Of a DNA stretch of 33,801 nt, positions 23,787 through 33,801 are shown piece after piece; positions within the stretch are counted from its first letter, which is position 1; each line of letters starts with the position of its first letter. The stretch is taken from contig CAIMXI010000177.1 of the NCBI GenBank assembly GCA_903845365.1, positions 1 to 33,801 of the forward strand, read 5' to 3'. The translations under genes were made by a program, and so were the position numbers. Origin of the DNA: an uncultured Geobacteraceae bacterium. Lineage in GTDB: Bacteria; Desulfobacterota; Desulfuromonadia; Geobacterales; Pseudopelobacteraceae. The notes beneath the pieces were generated by a model. The model was not told where the DNA came from and made no database searches. It worked only from the letters and a program-made list of their open reading frames with translations.

Positions 23787-23904
23787 CACGCATCTCGAAA
23801 GCATGGGATTTTATTACAAACGGCAAATGAAAAACTCCGGTCAATAAGGGCTTAATCAGGATAACTCTGTTGACGATTCTTTGTAAAGACTTTTCGGTTG
23901 ATCA
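23787..23904. other. gap between the hybrid kinase and the binding-protein gene
   Basis: About 100 bp. I see no strong terminator, so read-through from the kinase gene is likely. No clear promoter. Confidence 0.35.
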
Positions 23905-26900
23905 TTAAGTTGTCTCTGATTTGCTATCCAACACTTCTCTCACCTTGGTTGCCAGAGCAGCCAGCGAGAACGGCTTCTGGATAAAATTTACTCCCTCATC
24001 AAGTACCCCGTGTTGTGCAATAGCGTCGGCCGTGTATCCTGACATAAAGAGTTTCTTGAGTTGAGGGTATAGGGACAGCAGTTTTTGGGCCAGATCTTTG
24101 CCATTCATTTCGGGCATTATCACGTCTGTAATGAGCAAACTGATCTCGCCAGCGTTTTCTTTAGCCAAGCGAATAGCTTCCTGGTGAGTGTTTGCAGATA
24201 ATACCGTGTATCCCTGTTTACTAAGCAGGGTCGAAGCCATATTCAGGATAGCCAATTCATCTTCCACTATTAAGATTGTCTCCAAGCCAACTGGGGCAGA
24301 CATCACCAAGTTATCCTTATTATTCTGCACAGATTGCCCCACGTACCGGGGCAAATAGATCGTAAATGTTGTACCTGTTCCAGGTTCGCTATCGACGTTA
24401 ATAAAGCCCTGGTTCTGTTTAACAATGCCAAATACCGTTGCAAGCCCAAGGCCGGTACCTTTGCCAGCTTCCTTGGTCGTGAAGAACGGCTCGAAGATTC
24501 GATCCATCGTTTCTTTGTTCATACCGCAGCCGTTATCGCTGACAGCAAGCCACACATATTCACCAGGTAAGACATCAACGTGCCTGGCGCAATACACTTC
24601 GTCAATAATGCTGTTTCCTGTTTCAATGATGATCTTACCGTCTCTGCTAATGGAGTCACGCGCATTTACACACAGGTTGGCAAGAATCTGGTCAACCTGC
24701 GACGGATCGAACTTGAGTAACCAAAGGTTTGGTTCAGGTTGCCATGTGAGATGGATGTCTTCTCCGATGAGTCGGCTCAGCATCTTTAGCATGCCCGTTA
24801 CGGTCTCGTTCAGGTCGAGCACCTTGGGAACTATGGTCTGTTTGCGTGCAAAGGCGAGTAATTGCCTGGTAAGGTCAGCCGACTGTTCGGCTGCCTTTCG
24901 AATTTCTTCCAGGAAATGCCGTTGCTTAGCTGGATCTGACTCAGCGGAAGCCAGATACGTACATCCAAGAATGACGCTCAGCTTGTTGTTGAAGTCATGT
25001 GCGACACCGCCAGCCAAGCTTCCCACCGACTCCATCTTTTGGGCTTGGTGGAGTTGGGATTCAAGTTTATCCCTCTCTTCTTCACCCCGTTTGCTTTCGA
25101 CATGTTTCCAGACTGAATTCATAAGCAGTGTAAGCTGAAGAACGTTCTCTTCGTCGTAGTCGCTTGCTTTGTTGGCAACGCCTACTACCGCAACAATTTT
25201 GTCATTACTAAATATCGGAACAGTCATGAATCTGGTTAGATGGACGTGACCTCGAGGATATCCTTTTTTGAGAGAATTTTCGGCTGTGAAGTCATTTACG
25301 ATAATCGGTTTGCGTTGACGGACAGCTTCTCCCCAAATACCGGTTTTATCAAGATGATAAATTGTCTGATATTCTAATACGGTACATTCAATCATGACTT
25401 CTTTGGACCAGGAGTTCAGCTCGAATTCCTGTCGTTCTTCATGGTAAAAATAGATGTAGCCAATCGTGCTGTCAGTAAGCTTCACGGCTTCATTTAGTGC
25501 GTTATCGAGGAACTCCCGGATTGTTTTGGCAGGGAATTGAAGAATCTCTACGAGGCTTTTAAGTCGTGTCTCATTTCGGAGAAGTTTTGCTTCCGTCTCT
25601 TTTTTAGTGGTGATGTCACGGCCAATACCGATTGTACCGATGATGGCACCTTTTTCATCGAATAACGGCACTTTGCTTGTCAGAAGGTAGCGAGTTTCTC
25701 CGGACTGCTCCCAAAGTTCCTCAGACTCGAATTGTTGTCCGGTCATCACAACTGACTGGTCATCTGCTCGATATTTTGCCGCCAACTCCGGCCTGTAGAA
25801 ATCCTCATCCCGGCGGCCTTTAATTGTCTCAAGCGTAACTCCATGCACTTTGGCGTAATTGCTATTGCAGGAGAGATAATTGCCGTTGGTATCTTTCTGC
25901 CAGATCATATCGGGCATTTGTTCAATAAGAGTACGATATCTTCCTTCACTGACCCGCAGGAAAGACTCTGCCTGTTTGCGGTGGTATATACTGACGACGA
26001 GTGCAGCGATTACAGAAATCAAGATTATGAAAGCAATGAGGGTGGCGATGACGAGTTGTCGGTATTGCTCAAAAATGGATGGACTCTTGTACATCACGAT
26101 ACTGTCGGCGGGTAAGTTGTCTTTCGTAATGTTCCATCTCGCCATCTGCCGGAAGTCGAACATAAAGTGGTTGATACTTTCCTTCACTACAGGGATCTGG
26201 GAGGGTGAAGTTACGTTCAGGATCTTAATAGCAATTTGTGCGGCTTTTTCCCCCTGGAAGAGTGCGCTGTTGAGCTTACCACCCACCGTTCCGAGTCCAA
26301 AGATTAAACTGTAGGGCGAGTAGATCGGGCGGCGGCTTTCCCTGGAGAGGATCGGAATAATGTCTGTTTGGTCGAGAAAGCCGTTCTTATCCCTGAAAAA
26401 ATCCCCATAGTAGACGATGGAGTCATCATCAAGTTTCGACAGTCGGCTGCGCAGCTCTTCAAGCGTTATCCCTGTTCCGTTTTCATCGAGAAAGTCAAAC
26501 TTTATGCGACCTTCATAGAGCTTGGCCAGCTCTTTCAGGATGAGACGGTTGCCGATGCCGTTTGTCGTCGTATCGGTAATGACAGCAAGTTTTTTTGTTC
26601 CAGGATGAAGGGCAAGCGCAGCATCTATGGTTTCTTTACGATCCAGAACCTCCATCACCCCCGTTATAACCTTGCTGGCGGCTATTTTGCCCTCGTCCAC
26701 AGGATTGTTGACTCCACAGAAGACGACTGGCACCCGGGGAAAGATGGCTTCATGACGATCGAGCATGAATCGCAGCGCATCATCATCAACGGTGATAACG
26801 ACATGAGGTTGAAGGCTACGATATTTCTCCGTTAAATGTTGCTGTATGGAGGCGAGTTGCTCTTTGTCAAGCTGTTTCGGAAAACGCTTGGTATCCATGT

Positions 26901-27135
26901 ATTCGACATAGAATTCAGCATTCTGATCGGATTTATCAAAGACCTTGTGGATTCCCTTCATAATGTCATCTGTCCAGGCAAAATCGGCATGGTAGGAATG
27001 AAGGACTACAATCCGTTGCGGGGCTCGAACTGCGGCATCTGCCGTTAACGAACAGACATAAAGCAGTAAAATAACCAGCGTAAAGAGAGTCACTTGTAAC
27101 TTAATCGAGCGAATCGGAAAAAAATCAAAGTTCAT
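23905..27135 (-). CDS. hybrid histidine kinase with periplasmic ABC-type binding domain
   Basis: A 1076-residue membrane hybrid kinase. Order: signal/anchor (about 14-35), periplasmic ABC_sub_bind-like domain (about 40-325, [15 protein letters not shown] and [11 protein letters not shown]), TM (about 360-383), PAS (about 396-512), GAF (about 540-680), HisKA with phospho-acceptor His713 ([16 protein letters not shown]), HATPase with N box near 820, DNGCG (867-871) and GKGTGLGL (891-898), then a receiver with Asp1004 ([13 protein letters not shown]). The ABC_sub_bind family is best known from uptake systems; here it is fused directly to a kinase. It is upstream of the binding-protein and Cache genes. 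AAGGAAA precedes the ATG. Ligand and target regulator are unknown. Confidence 0.92.
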   Translation of the reverse strand: MNFDFFPIRSIKLQVTLFTLVILLLYVCSLTADAAVRAPQRIVVLHSYHADFAWTDDIMKGIHKVFDKSDQNAEFYVEYMDTKRFPKQLDKEQLASIQQHLTEKYRSLQPHVVITVDDDALRFMLDRHEAIFPRVPVVFCGVNNPVDEGKIAASKVITGVMEVLDRKETIDAALALHPGTKKLAVITDTTTNGIGNRLILKELAKLYEGRIKFDFLDENGTGITLEELRSRLSKLDDDSIVYYGDFFRDKNGFLDQTDIIPILSRESRRPIYSPYSLIFGLGTVGGKLNSALFQGEKAAQIAIKILNVTSPSQIPVVKESINHFMFDFRQMARWNITKDNLPADSIVMYKSPSIFEQYRQLVIATLIAFIILISVIAALVVSIYHRKQAESFLRVSEGRYRTLIEQMPDMIWQKDTNGNYLSCNSNYAKVHGVTLETIKGRRDEDFYRPELAAKYRADDQSVVMTGQQFESEELWEQSGETRYLLTSKVPLFDEKGAIIGTIGIGRDITTKKETEAKLLRNETRLKSLVEILQFPAKTIREFLDNALNEAVKLTDSTIGYIYFYHEERQEFELNSWSKEVMIECTVLEYQTIYHLDKTGIWGEAVRQRKPIIVNDFTAENSLKKGYPRGHVHLTRFMTVPIFSNDKIVAVVGVANKASDYDEENVLQLTLLMNSVWKHVESKRGEEERDKLESQLHQAQKMESVGSLAGGVAHDFNNKLSVILGCTYLASAESDPAKQRHFLEEIRKAAEQSADLTRQLLAFARKQTIVPKVLDLNETVTGMLKMLSRLIGEDIHLTWQPEPNLWLLKFDPSQVDQILANLCVNARDSISRDGKIIIETGNSIIDEVYCARHVDVLPGEYVWLAVSDNGCGMNKETMDRIFEPFFTTKEAGKGTGLGLATVFGIVKQNQGFINVDSEPGTGTTFTIYLPRYVGQSVQNNKDNLVMSAPVGLETILIVEDELAILNMASTLLSKQGYTVLSANTHQEAIRLAKENAGEISLLITDVIMPEMNGKDLAQKLLSLYPQLKKLFMSGYTADAIAQHGVLDEGVNFIQKPFSLAALATKVREVLDSKSETT

Positions 27136-27167
27136 ACTGTTTCCTTTGCGGTGCGACCACAGACGTC

Positions 27168-27173
27168 ATTATA
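27168..27173 (-). promoter_or_regulatory. possible -10 box for the 1076-residue kinase gene
   Basis: TATAAT, perfect to the -10 consensus, on the minus strand 33 bases before the ATG. No good -35 box is at the right distance, so activator dependence or chance are both possible. Confidence 0.3.
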
Positions 27174-27198
27174 TTCTATTTGCAACCTACGGGCGGGA

Positions 27199-30100
27199 TC
27201 AGGATACCCACATAGTGCTGTAGACGCGGTTTCTGCCGCCGGCCTTGGCAGCATAAAGCTGTTCGTCGGCCAGAGCTACTACTTGCAATGCCGATCTGCC
27301 AGGCACACAGCGGACAGTGGCCACTCCGAGGCTGGCGGTAACGTGATCTGCAACTGTTGATTTGCAGTGCGGAATTGCCAGGCTGCCGATGCCCTGGCGA
27401 ATCTTCTCCGCTATTGCAACTGCGGCATCATGGTCGGTCATCGGCAGCAGACAGACAAATTCCTCGCCGCCATAGCGGGCCGCGAGGTCTGTGGATCGTA
27501 CAATTGTTTCACTGATTTTGCGTCCCACTTTCCGGAGGCAATCGTCGCCACCGATGTGTCCGTAGCTGTCGTTATAGAGTTTAAAGTGGTCAATATCGAG
27601 CATGATCAACGACAGTTCAGCACCGGAGCGCGTGTTTCTGGCGTATTCATGTTCAAGCATTTCGTCGAAGCGGCGGCGGTTTGCCAGCCCGGTCAGGCCG
27701 TCAGTGGTAGCCAGCCTGGTCAACTGATCCTGTGCTTGTTTCAGCGCAATATGATTCTTGACTCTGGCTTTTACTGCCGCCGGGCTGATCGGCTTGGTGA
27801 CATAATCAACCGCCCCATATTCAAGCCCTCTGGTTTCTGCTGTCACATCGCCCAGACCTGTAATGAAGATGACCGGGATGTCGCTCGTCAGCGGATCCGC
27901 TTTGAGGCGCCTGCAGACTTCATAGCCGTCTATTCCGGGCATCATGACGTCAAGCAGGATAACATCCGGCATACTGGTGACTGCTGCCTCCAGACCGGCC
28001 ATCCCCTCGCTGGCGGACAGTACTTCATAGGCAGTACCAAAGATATCAGCCAGCAGTTCTATGTTCGACGACTCATCGTCAATCACCAGAATGCGCGGCC
28101 TCGGTGCCACTGACATGGATGTGGCAGAGATTAAACCGGGCTGCGGAGTAACCACCGTCGTCCCGCCCAGAGATGAGGCGGCAACTATGGCAGGGATAAG
28201 TTCCCTCTCCAAAGTGTCGATCAGTTGATGCATTTCTGCCGTCTCCCCGGTGCGAAAAGCATGCTCAACGGCAGCAGCGGCGGCAGAAAGCTCTCTTGCC
28301 TCCAGCGTGGCTGTGGTGCTCTTCAGAGTATGCGCCAACCGTTCAGCATCCTCGCCCTTCCCTTCCTCCACTAACTTACGCAGTTCGGCTGCCGCATTGC
28401 TGAATTTGTCGCGGAAACCGAGTATCATTTTACGCAGCAGTTTCGGCTTGCCATTGGTCCATACCAGAGCCGCCTGGATATTGAATGGGGGAAGTTGCTC
28501 TGGAAGACCGTCTACTGGTACGGCTGCCTCCGTCGGCTGAACCGGAGTTTCAGGGGATGGCGCCGGCTTCACCGGCATCCAGCGCAAAAGGGTTTCCGTC
28601 AGCTTGTCGGGCGCAATCGGCTTGGTGATATGGTCGTTCATACCGGCTTCCAGGCTGCGTTCGCGGTCACCGCTCATGGCATGGGCGGTCATTGCAATAA
28701 TCGGCAGGCTGCGAAAGCGGCCATCGTTGCGAATAAGCCGTGTTGCAGTCAATCCGTCCATAACCGGCATCTGTATATCCATCAGCACCAGATCGAAGTT
28801 TTCGATTGCGATACGATCCACCGCCTCACGACCGTTATTCGCAATCGTAACTGAGAGGCCGAGATCCGTCATCAATTCAGTCGCCAACTCGCAGTTGATC
28901 TCGTTGTCTTCGACCAGGAGAATCTTCCGACCGGCAAGTTCGGCGGAATCATGCATTGATGCGGCTTGACACGGCTCACAGTCAGGGCGTGGCCGTTCCT
29001 TGCCAAAAACTTCGGCGATGCAGAAGTCTGCCGTAAAAGTGAAGGTGCTCCCCTTGCCCGGCTCACTCTCCACGCGGATCTCTCCCCCCATCAATTCACA
29101 GAGCTGCCTGCTGATGGAGAGACCCAGGCCGGTTCCGCCGTATTTGCGGGTGATCGATGTGTCTGCCTGGCTGAAAGACTGAAACAGGTTGGCAACCTGC
29201 TCCGGAGTCATGCCGATTCCGGTGTCACTGACAGTAAACATCAGCCTGCCAGCCACATCATGTTGTGCCACCTTTACGACGATCTCCCCATGTTCTGTGA
29301 ATTTAATGGCGTTATTTACCAGATTGATCAGGATCTGTCCAAGCCTCAGCGGATCACCGATAAGGTTGTGCGGCAGATTCTGCGCCACTGAGAATACGAT
29401 TTCAAGACCCTTCTCCTCAGCCTTGTGGCAGACGATGTCGGCCAGACTGCTCATCACCTTGTCAAGTGAGAACTGGATCTGCTCCAGCTCCAGCTTGCCT
29501 GCTTCAATCTTGGAGAAGTCCAGTATGTCGTTGATGATGCTGAGCAGAGAGTGGGCGGCATTGTCGATCTTGGTCAGATAGTTCTGCTGTTTTGGCGTCG
29601 GATCGGCCTGCCTGGCCAGGTGGGTCATGCCGATGATTGCGTTCATCGGTGTGCGGATCTCGTGACTCATATTGGCCAGGAAGTCGGCCTTGGCCCTGGT
29701 GGCCGCTTCGGCTGCCTCCTTTGCCAGTAGCAATTCTATCTCTGTTTTTTTGCGCTCGGTTATATCCCTTACAATCTTTGATGCTCCTACGATGGTTCCG
29801 ACCTTGTCTCTGATCGGGGAAATGTTAACTGAAACGTGGAAGATCTCGCCGTTCTTCCTCTTACGCAGAGTTTCAAAATGCTCTATCTGCTCGCCACGCC
29901 TGATTTTAACGAGTATTTCCTGCTCTTCATGTTCACGTCCCGGCGGGAAGAGTATTGTCATTGAACGCCCGATTATCTCTTCCGGAGAATAACCGAACAT
30001 ACTTGCGGCCGCCGGGTTCCAGCTCGTAACGATCCCATCCAGATTCTTGCTCATGATTGCATCGGTTGAAGATTCTATTATCGCTTCGAAACGGGATCTG

Positions 30101-31344
30101 ATGGACTCAATTTTCTTGCGCTCAGTGATGTTTCGGAGCAGACCGACGAAACACCGCTCACCTTTGAAGCTGACTTCAGTAACAGTCAATTCAATGGGAA
30201 AGCGTCTGCCCCCCTTGGTTAGCCCCTCCATCTCGCGACCGACGCCGATGACATTGCTTCCGGTTTTCGCATTATAACGGGCAAGATAGCCGTCATGATT
30301 GCCACTGTCAGGTTCCGGCATAAGTATCCTGACGTTTTGCCCGATCACTTCAGACTCATCGTACTCGAACATCTGCAGCATGGCCGGGTTTACGTAGGTA
30401 ATGTATCCCCTGGAATCAATGTTGATGATCCCCTCAGATAAGTTCTGCAGGATACCTCTACGACTTTCTTCTGCATCTCTTAGTATATTCTCCGCATGCT
30501 TGATCTGTGTTACGTCGTTTACCAGAGCGAAGAAACCACTAACTACACCCTGCGGATCAATGTCCGGAACATAGTTGGCCAGAACATAGCCAATGCTGCC
30601 GTCTGTTTTGGTCAGGGTACGCTCGAAATGCTGCGGCTGACCAGTCTGTGCACCCCTTATGTAGGGTTCGTTCAATGCAAACAGGTGATCTCCCAGGAGA
30701 TCAATCATCTTTTTCCCAACCACCTCTTCAGGCTTTTTGCCGAACCATTCCAGATAGCCCCTGTTTGCAAAACGGCACCGCAAATCTTTGTCCCAATATG
30801 CAACCAGGCCTGGTGAGGCATCAGTAATCCCAATAAGGAACCGTTGGCTTTCCAGCAGGTATCTTAAAGCCAATTCGCTTTCGACGCAGTTGGCGAGATC
30901 GCGCAGGATTCTTTGATCTGCTGAGTCAAGTTTACGAGGGTTAGGATCGATTATGCACAAGGTGCCGATGCGGGCTCCACTTGGTGCATGCAGCGGAGCG
31001 CCTGCATAAAAGCGGATGAACGGCGGACCGGTTACCAGTGGGTTGTCAGCAAAATCGGGGTTCCCGGCTGCGTCGTTGATTATGAATATCTCTTCGGAAA
31101 GTATGGCGTGGCCGCAGAACGAGATATTTCTGGGCGTCTCCGAAGCATCCAGCCCCTGGCAGGACTTGAACCACTGGCGGTTTTCATCCACCAGGCTCAC
31201 AAGAGCTATGGCAACGCCAAAATGAGCCTTGGCGACGCGGGTGACACGGTCAAAGCGTTCCTCGGCCTCGGTATCCAGAATGTCGAGGGTGTGCAGAGAA
31301 GCAAGGCGTGACGCCTCATTGGCGGGTATCAGTGGTTCTTTCAT
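27199..31344 (-). CDS. GAF-PAS hybrid histidine kinase / receiver / Hpt / receiver-GGDEF protein
   Basis: A 1381-residue soluble signalling protein. Order: GAF (about 20-160), three PAS domains (about 170-285, 292-410, 417-532), HisKA with His561 ([13 protein letters not shown]), HATPase (about 665-775), receiver 1 with Asp856 ([13 protein letters not shown]), Hpt with His1005 ([11 protein letters not shown]), receiver 2 with Asp1132 ([12 protein letters not shown]), and GGDEF (about 1210-1378) with active-site GGEEF (1292-1296) plus an RxxD inhibitory site (RSTD, 1283-1286) five residues before it. So a full phosphorelay and a likely active, feedback-inhibited diguanylate cyclase are in one chain. 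GGGGG is about 10 bases before the ATG. No membrane segment is seen. Confidence 0.93.
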   Translation of the reverse strand: MKEPLIPANEASRLASLHTLDILDTEAEERFDRVTRVAKAHFGVAIALVSLVDENRQWFKSCQGLDASETPRNISFCGHAILSEEIFIINDAAGNPDFADNPLVTGPPFIRFYAGAPLHAPSGARIGTLCIIDPNPRKLDSADQRILRDLANCVESELALRYLLESQRFLIGITDASPGLVAYWDKDLRCRFANRGYLEWFGKKPEEVVGKKMIDLLGDHLFALNEPYIRGAQTGQPQHFERTLTKTDGSIGYVLANYVPDIDPQGVVSGFFALVNDVTQIKHAENILRDAEESRRGILQNLSEGIINIDSRGYITYVNPAMLQMFEYDESEVIGQNVRILMPEPDSGNHDGYLARYNAKTGSNVIGVGREMEGLTKGGRRFPIELTVTEVSFKGERCFVGLLRNITERKKIESIRSRFEAIIESSTDAIMSKNLDGIVTSWNPAAASMFGYSPEEIIGRSMTILFPPGREHEEQEILVKIRRGEQIEHFETLRKRKNGEIFHVSVNISPIRDKVGTIVGASKIVRDITERKKTEIELLLAKEAAEAATRAKADFLANMSHEIRTPMNAIIGMTHLARQADPTPKQQNYLTKIDNAAHSLLSIINDILDFSKIEAGKLELEQIQFSLDKVMSSLADIVCHKAEEKGLEIVFSVAQNLPHNLIGDPLRLGQILINLVNNAIKFTEHGEIVVKVAQHDVAGRLMFTVSDTGIGMTPEQVANLFQSFSQADTSITRKYGGTGLGLSISRQLCELMGGEIRVESEPGKGSTFTFTADFCIAEVFGKERPRPDCEPCQAASMHDSAELAGRKILLVEDNEINCELATELMTDLGLSVTIANNGREAVDRIAIENFDLVLMDIQMPVMDGLTATRLIRNDGRFRSLPIIAMTAHAMSGDRERSLEAGMNDHITKPIAPDKLTETLLRWMPVKPAPSPETPVQPTEAAVPVDGLPEQLPPFNIQAALVWTNGKPKLLRKMILGFRDKFSNAAAELRKLVEEGKGEDAERLAHTLKSTTATLEARELSAAAAAVEHAFRTGETAEMHQLIDTLERELIPAIVAASSLGGTTVVTPQPGLISATSMSVAPRPRILVIDDESSNIELLADIFGTAYEVLSASEGMAGLEAAVTSMPDVILLDVMMPGIDGYEVCRRLKADPLTSDIPVIFITGLGDVTAETRGLEYGAVDYVTKPISPAAVKARVKNHIALKQAQDQLTRLATTDGLTGLANRRRFDEMLEHEYARNTRSGAELSLIMLDIDHFKLYNDSYGHIGGDDCLRKVGRKISETIVRSTDLAARYGGEEFVCLLPMTDHDAAVAIAEKIRQGIGSLAIPHCKSTVADHVTASLGVATVRCVPGRSALQVVALADEQLYAAKAGGRNRVYSTMWVS

Positions 31345-31472
31345 TATACTTTATCCCCCTAAATGAATAAAGAATCAGGCTGAAACAGTCATTAATAGCT
31401 GGGCGACAATATAACGAATTGGCCTTTTAACCGCCACACATAAAATATTTTGTCGCAAAGATACCAGTAGAC

Positions 31473-31604
31473 AGCGCTGTGATCATGCTTGATATAGACC
31501 ACTTTAAACTGTATAACGACCGTTACAGGCACATCGGTGGCGACGATTGCCTCCGGAAAGTCGGACAAACCATCAACGCTATGATTGTACGCTCCTCAGA
31601 CCTT
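31473..31604 (+). pseudogene. GGDEF-domain fragment (inverted partial copy of the upstream GGDEF)
   Basis: The plus strand reads [20 protein letters not shown], then [23 protein letters not shown], closely matching residues about 1245-1287 of the 27199-31344 protein. A 32-bp stretch (31530-31561) is identical to 27527-27558 in inverted orientation. The match is lost right where the catalytic GGEEF should be, and the front of the domain is absent. It is not functional. Confidence 0.85.
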
Positions 31605-31634
31605 CTGTATGTACAGTGGTGGGTGAACGAACTA

Positions 31635-31672
31635 AACCGACGTTGCGGCTTTCCCGTGCGCCGGTTTTTTTT
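31635..31672 (+). terminator. intrinsic terminator after the GGDEF relic
   Basis: AACCG (31635-31639) pairs with CGGTT (31662-31666), with further CG pairs inside and a run of eight T. It is about 30 bp past the GGDEF fragment and probably belonged to the lost gene. Confidence 0.6.
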
Positions 31673-31804
31673 ATAAGAGCAGAAATGAAAGGAATCAAAA
31701 TGGAAGAAAACATAACGGCGAGCCGGATTGACAAAGCCTGTCTCGGGGAAACTGCTTGAAGAGACCATACGAAGAGTCATGAATAGTTAAAAAGGACATC
31801 TATC

Positions 31805-33801
31805 ATGCGTGGAGAAGTAATCATGAATAATATAAACACTAACAGTACCGACCCCGCCATCGGCATCTCGCTGCGTTCGCGGTTCTCTTCAGTCATTCTG
31901 CCGCTTGCGACGCTTGTGGTGGCGCTGAGCATTACACTCCTCATGTGGAGAGCCTACGACAATAGCCTGAAGGCCCGATTGGAAACGGTGTACCAGGATA
32001 AAACTGCCAGAATCTCCGGCAGCATAATCGATAGGATGCGTGATCACGAACAGGTGCTGCGGGGGGCGACCGGCCTTTTCGGTGTCAAGGAGGATGTTTC
32101 CCGCGCCGACTGGTTCCATTACGTGGCAGCGTTGCAGCTTGAGAAAAATCATCCCGGTATTCTCGGTATCGGCTTTTCCAAATGGCTTACGCCAGCGGAG
32201 AAAGATGCCAATATCCGCGAGATCCGCACCGAGGGTTTTCCGGAATATTCAATCCGCCCCGAGGGGGAACGATCGGTCTACACCTCAATAATCTATCTTG
32301 AACCGTTTGACTGGCGCAATCAGCGGGCCTTTGGCTATGACATGTATAGCGAACCGCTGCGCCGGGCAGCCATGGACAAGGCACGCGATGAGAACATCGC
32401 AACAATTGCCGCAAAAATAATCCTCGTTCAGGAGACCGACACTGACAAACAGAGCGGCATGTTGATGTATATGCCGGTCTATCGTAAGGGAATGCTGTTG
32501 GACAGTGTGGAACGTCGGCGTTCGGCGTTCATCGGCTTTGTGTACAGCCCCATCAGGATGAATGATTTTGTCGGCGGCACTCTTGAAAAACTTCCGCGCG
32601 ACATCGCCTTCGATATCAGCATCATCGGTAATCAGACATCAGACAGCTTGATGTTCAATTCCGTTCGGGCGCAAAAGCTGACTCTGCCTGAAAGATACCA
32701 GGCAGCAATTACCTCGTCAACGACGGTACAAGCCTACGGCAGCGCCTGGAAATTCTCCTTCAAAACACTCCCCGATTTTAACAAGGAAATTAACCGGGGG
32801 AAATCGTATCTGATACTTGCCGCCGGTATTCTCATCAGCACCCTCTTCTCCTGCCTGATTTTTTTGATACTTAAAACCAGAAACCAGGCGATAAAGTTAG
32901 CGAATGAAATGATCTCAAGCCTGAACAATCGCCTTTCCCTCGCGGCTGACTCGGCTCAGATAGGTGTCTGGGACTGGCTGATACCGGAGAACCAGCTCAT
33001 CTGGGATAAGTGGATGTATGTCTTGTATGGCGTGAGGGAAGAAGATTTTTCCAGTTCATATCAGGCATGGCAGAATGGACTGCACCGGGACGACAAGGCA
33101 CGCGGCGACGAGGAAATAAGCCTGGCGCTAAGAGGAGAACGGGAGTTTAACACGGAATTTCGGGTTGTATGGCCGTCGGGTGAAGTCCGGCATATCAAGG
33201 CCAATGCGCTTGTGCTACGTGATGCCGTGGGGATACCGTTCAGAATGATCGGGGTAAATTACGATATCACCGAGCGAAAACGTTCTGAGGAGCTGGTTCA
33301 TGAACAGGCGGTTCTGCTGGAGCTTGAAGTGGCGGAGCGGCAGATGGCACAGGAAGCGCTTTCCGTCAAACAGATGCAACTGGAAGCCCTCAATAACTCT
33401 CTGCAGGAGCGAGTATCCGAGGCGTTGGCAGAACTGCGCCAGAGGGATCAGATGTTGATCTCGCAGAGCAGGCAGGCCGCCATGGGTGAGATGATCGGCA
33501 ACATCGCCCACCAGTGGCGGCAGCCGCTGAACGCTCTGTCAATGCTGTTGGCCAATATCCAGATGGCGTATATGTACAACGAAATTACCGCCGACTTTAT
33601 GAAAGGTGTCATTGATAAGGGTAATCAACTGATCCAGAAGATGTCCACCACCATCAATGATTTCCGTAATTTTTTCCTGCCGGACAAAGAGTCGGTATCA
33701 TTTTCGGCAAACAGTCAGATCAATCACGCCCTGTCGCTGGTGGAAGCGGGATTGAACAGCCAGAACATCCAAATTCATCTGGAAGCCGAATGTGAAATGC
33801 C
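31805..33801 (+). CDS. CHASE-PAS sensor histidine kinase (partial, C-terminus beyond right edge)
   Basis: Membrane histidine kinase, 665 residues visible. TM1 is at about 28-50 (VILPLATLVVALSITLLMW). A periplasmic CHASE domain covers about 75-270 (FGVKEDVSRADWFHYV, GILGIGFSKWL, FGYDMYSEPLRRAAMDKARD), then TM2 (about 336-358), a PAS_3-like domain (about 375-495), coiled coil, and a HisKA-like region with the variant H box NIAHQWRQPLNAL (His569). HATPase is off the edge. Two in-frame ATGs have ribosome sites at 8 bases: 31805 (AAGGA) and 31823 (GGAG); I give the longer. CHASE domains bind small ligands such as cytokinin-like molecules in known cases; the ligand here is unknown. Confidence 0.9.
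   Translation, partial: MRGEVIMNNINTNSTDPAIGISLRSRFSSVILPLATLVVALSITLLMWRAYDNSLKARLETVYQDKTARISGSIIDRMRDHEQVLRGATGLFGVKEDVSRADWFHYVAALQLEKNHPGILGIGFSKWLTPAEKDANIREIRTEGFPEYSIRPEGERSVYTSIIYLEPFDWRNQRAFGYDMYSEPLRRAAMDKARDENIATIAAKIILVQETDTDKQSGMLMYMPVYRKGMLLDSVERRRSAFIGFVYSPIRMNDFVGGTLEKLPRDIAFDISIIGNQTSDSLMFNSVRAQKLTLPERYQAAITSSTTVQAYGSAWKFSFKTLPDFNKEINRGKSYLILAAGILISTLFSCLIFLILKTRNQAIKLANEMISSLNNRLSLAADSAQIGVWDWLIPENQLIWDKWMYVLYGVREEDFSSSYQAWQNGLHRDDKARGDEEISLALRGEREFNTEFRVVWPSGEVRHIKANALVLRDAVGIPFRMIGVNYDITERKRSEELVHEQAVLLELEVAERQMAQEALSVKQMQLEALNNSLQERVSEALAELRQRDQMLISQSRQAAMGEMIGNIAHQWRQPLNALSMLLANIQMAYMYNEITADFMKGVIDKGNQLIQKMSTTINDFRNFFLPDKESVSFSANSQINHALSLVEAGLNSQNIQIHLEAECEM

Larger units (their letters stand above)
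31345..31804. other. intergenic region with a GGDEF relic between divergent signalling genes
   Basis: This stretch holds the promoter side of the minus-strand kinase, a broken GGDEF fragment (about 31473-31604), a plus-strand terminator (31635-31672) and about 130 bp before the CHASE kinase. A short plus frame from 31685 or 31700 to 31759 (24 or 19 codons) has a weak AAAGGA site before its second ATG; I do not call it a gene. Confidence 0.5.

Noticed and set aside
27367-28113. 248-codon plus-strand frame
   Set aside because: Antisense to the receiver and GGDEF domains of the 1381-residue protein, which have intact motifs.
31479-31676. 65-codon plus-strand frame as a real small GGDEF protein
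   Set aside because: It begins in the middle of a GGDEF domain, lacks the catalytic GGEEF region and has no ribosome site; treated as a relic.

Overview
The window is a 33.8 kb piece of a bacterial chromosome. It fits a Geobacter-like member of the Desulfuromonadota: very large multi-domain PAS/GAF histidine kinases, a bacteriohemerythrin, a GspE/PilB-type ATPase with MshE-type N-terminal repeats, an RND efflux operon and GTAG-headed REP palindromes. The lineage is inferred from gene content. No rRNA, tRNA or CRISPR array was found. Most genes are on the minus strand; the exceptions are a short ChrA-type gene (18252-18842) and the CHASE-domain kinase at the right edge.

Layout, left to right. 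(1) 1-5445: a tripartite efflux operon read tolC-type, adaptor, RND permease (cut by the left edge), with a clear sigma70-type promoter at 5468-5495. (2) 5517-5703: a 187-bp element with 17-bp perfect terminal inverted repeats and two inward-facing REP palindromes, then a terminator for the next gene. (3) 5783-15132: ten closely packed minus-strand genes, read yciA, YbaK/EbsC protein, rmuC, YrdC/YciO protein, a small membrane protein, YihY/BrkB membrane protein, two unrecognised envelope proteins and a GspE/PilB-like ATPase. A strong terminator lies directly in front of the ATPase start. (4) 15292-18842: a DUF104-type antitoxin/PIN toxin pair, a tiny ORF, the potassium transporter kup, and a lone short ChrA-type transporter on the plus strand. 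(5) 18863-21224: a bacteriohemerythrin gene whose 5' end is duplicated 1.5 kb away. Between the two copies sit a DUF4143 ATPase and a 20-codon relic of a type I restriction specificity gene (hsdS), and beyond them is a MNT-type nucleotidyltransferase. (6) 21471-33801: a signal-transduction cluster with a Cache/HAMP sensor lacking a kinase, a periplasmic substrate-binding protein, a 1076-residue hybrid kinase with its own ABC-type binding domain, a 1381-residue GAF/PAS/kinase/receiver/Hpt/receiver/GGDEF protein, a broken GGDEF fragment and a CHASE-PAS histidine kinase cut by the right edge.

How the parts may work together: region 6 looks like a ligand-sensing and c-di-GMP signalling cluster in which the binding protein, the binding-domain kinase and the Cache sensor are co-oriented and may be co-transcribed. 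Region 3 ends in a possible envelope-spanning module (ATPase plus two unrecognised proteins) that carries no pilin, secretin or platform gene in this window. Region 5 is a remodelled island with traces of restriction-modification DNA and is the most unusual part structurally.
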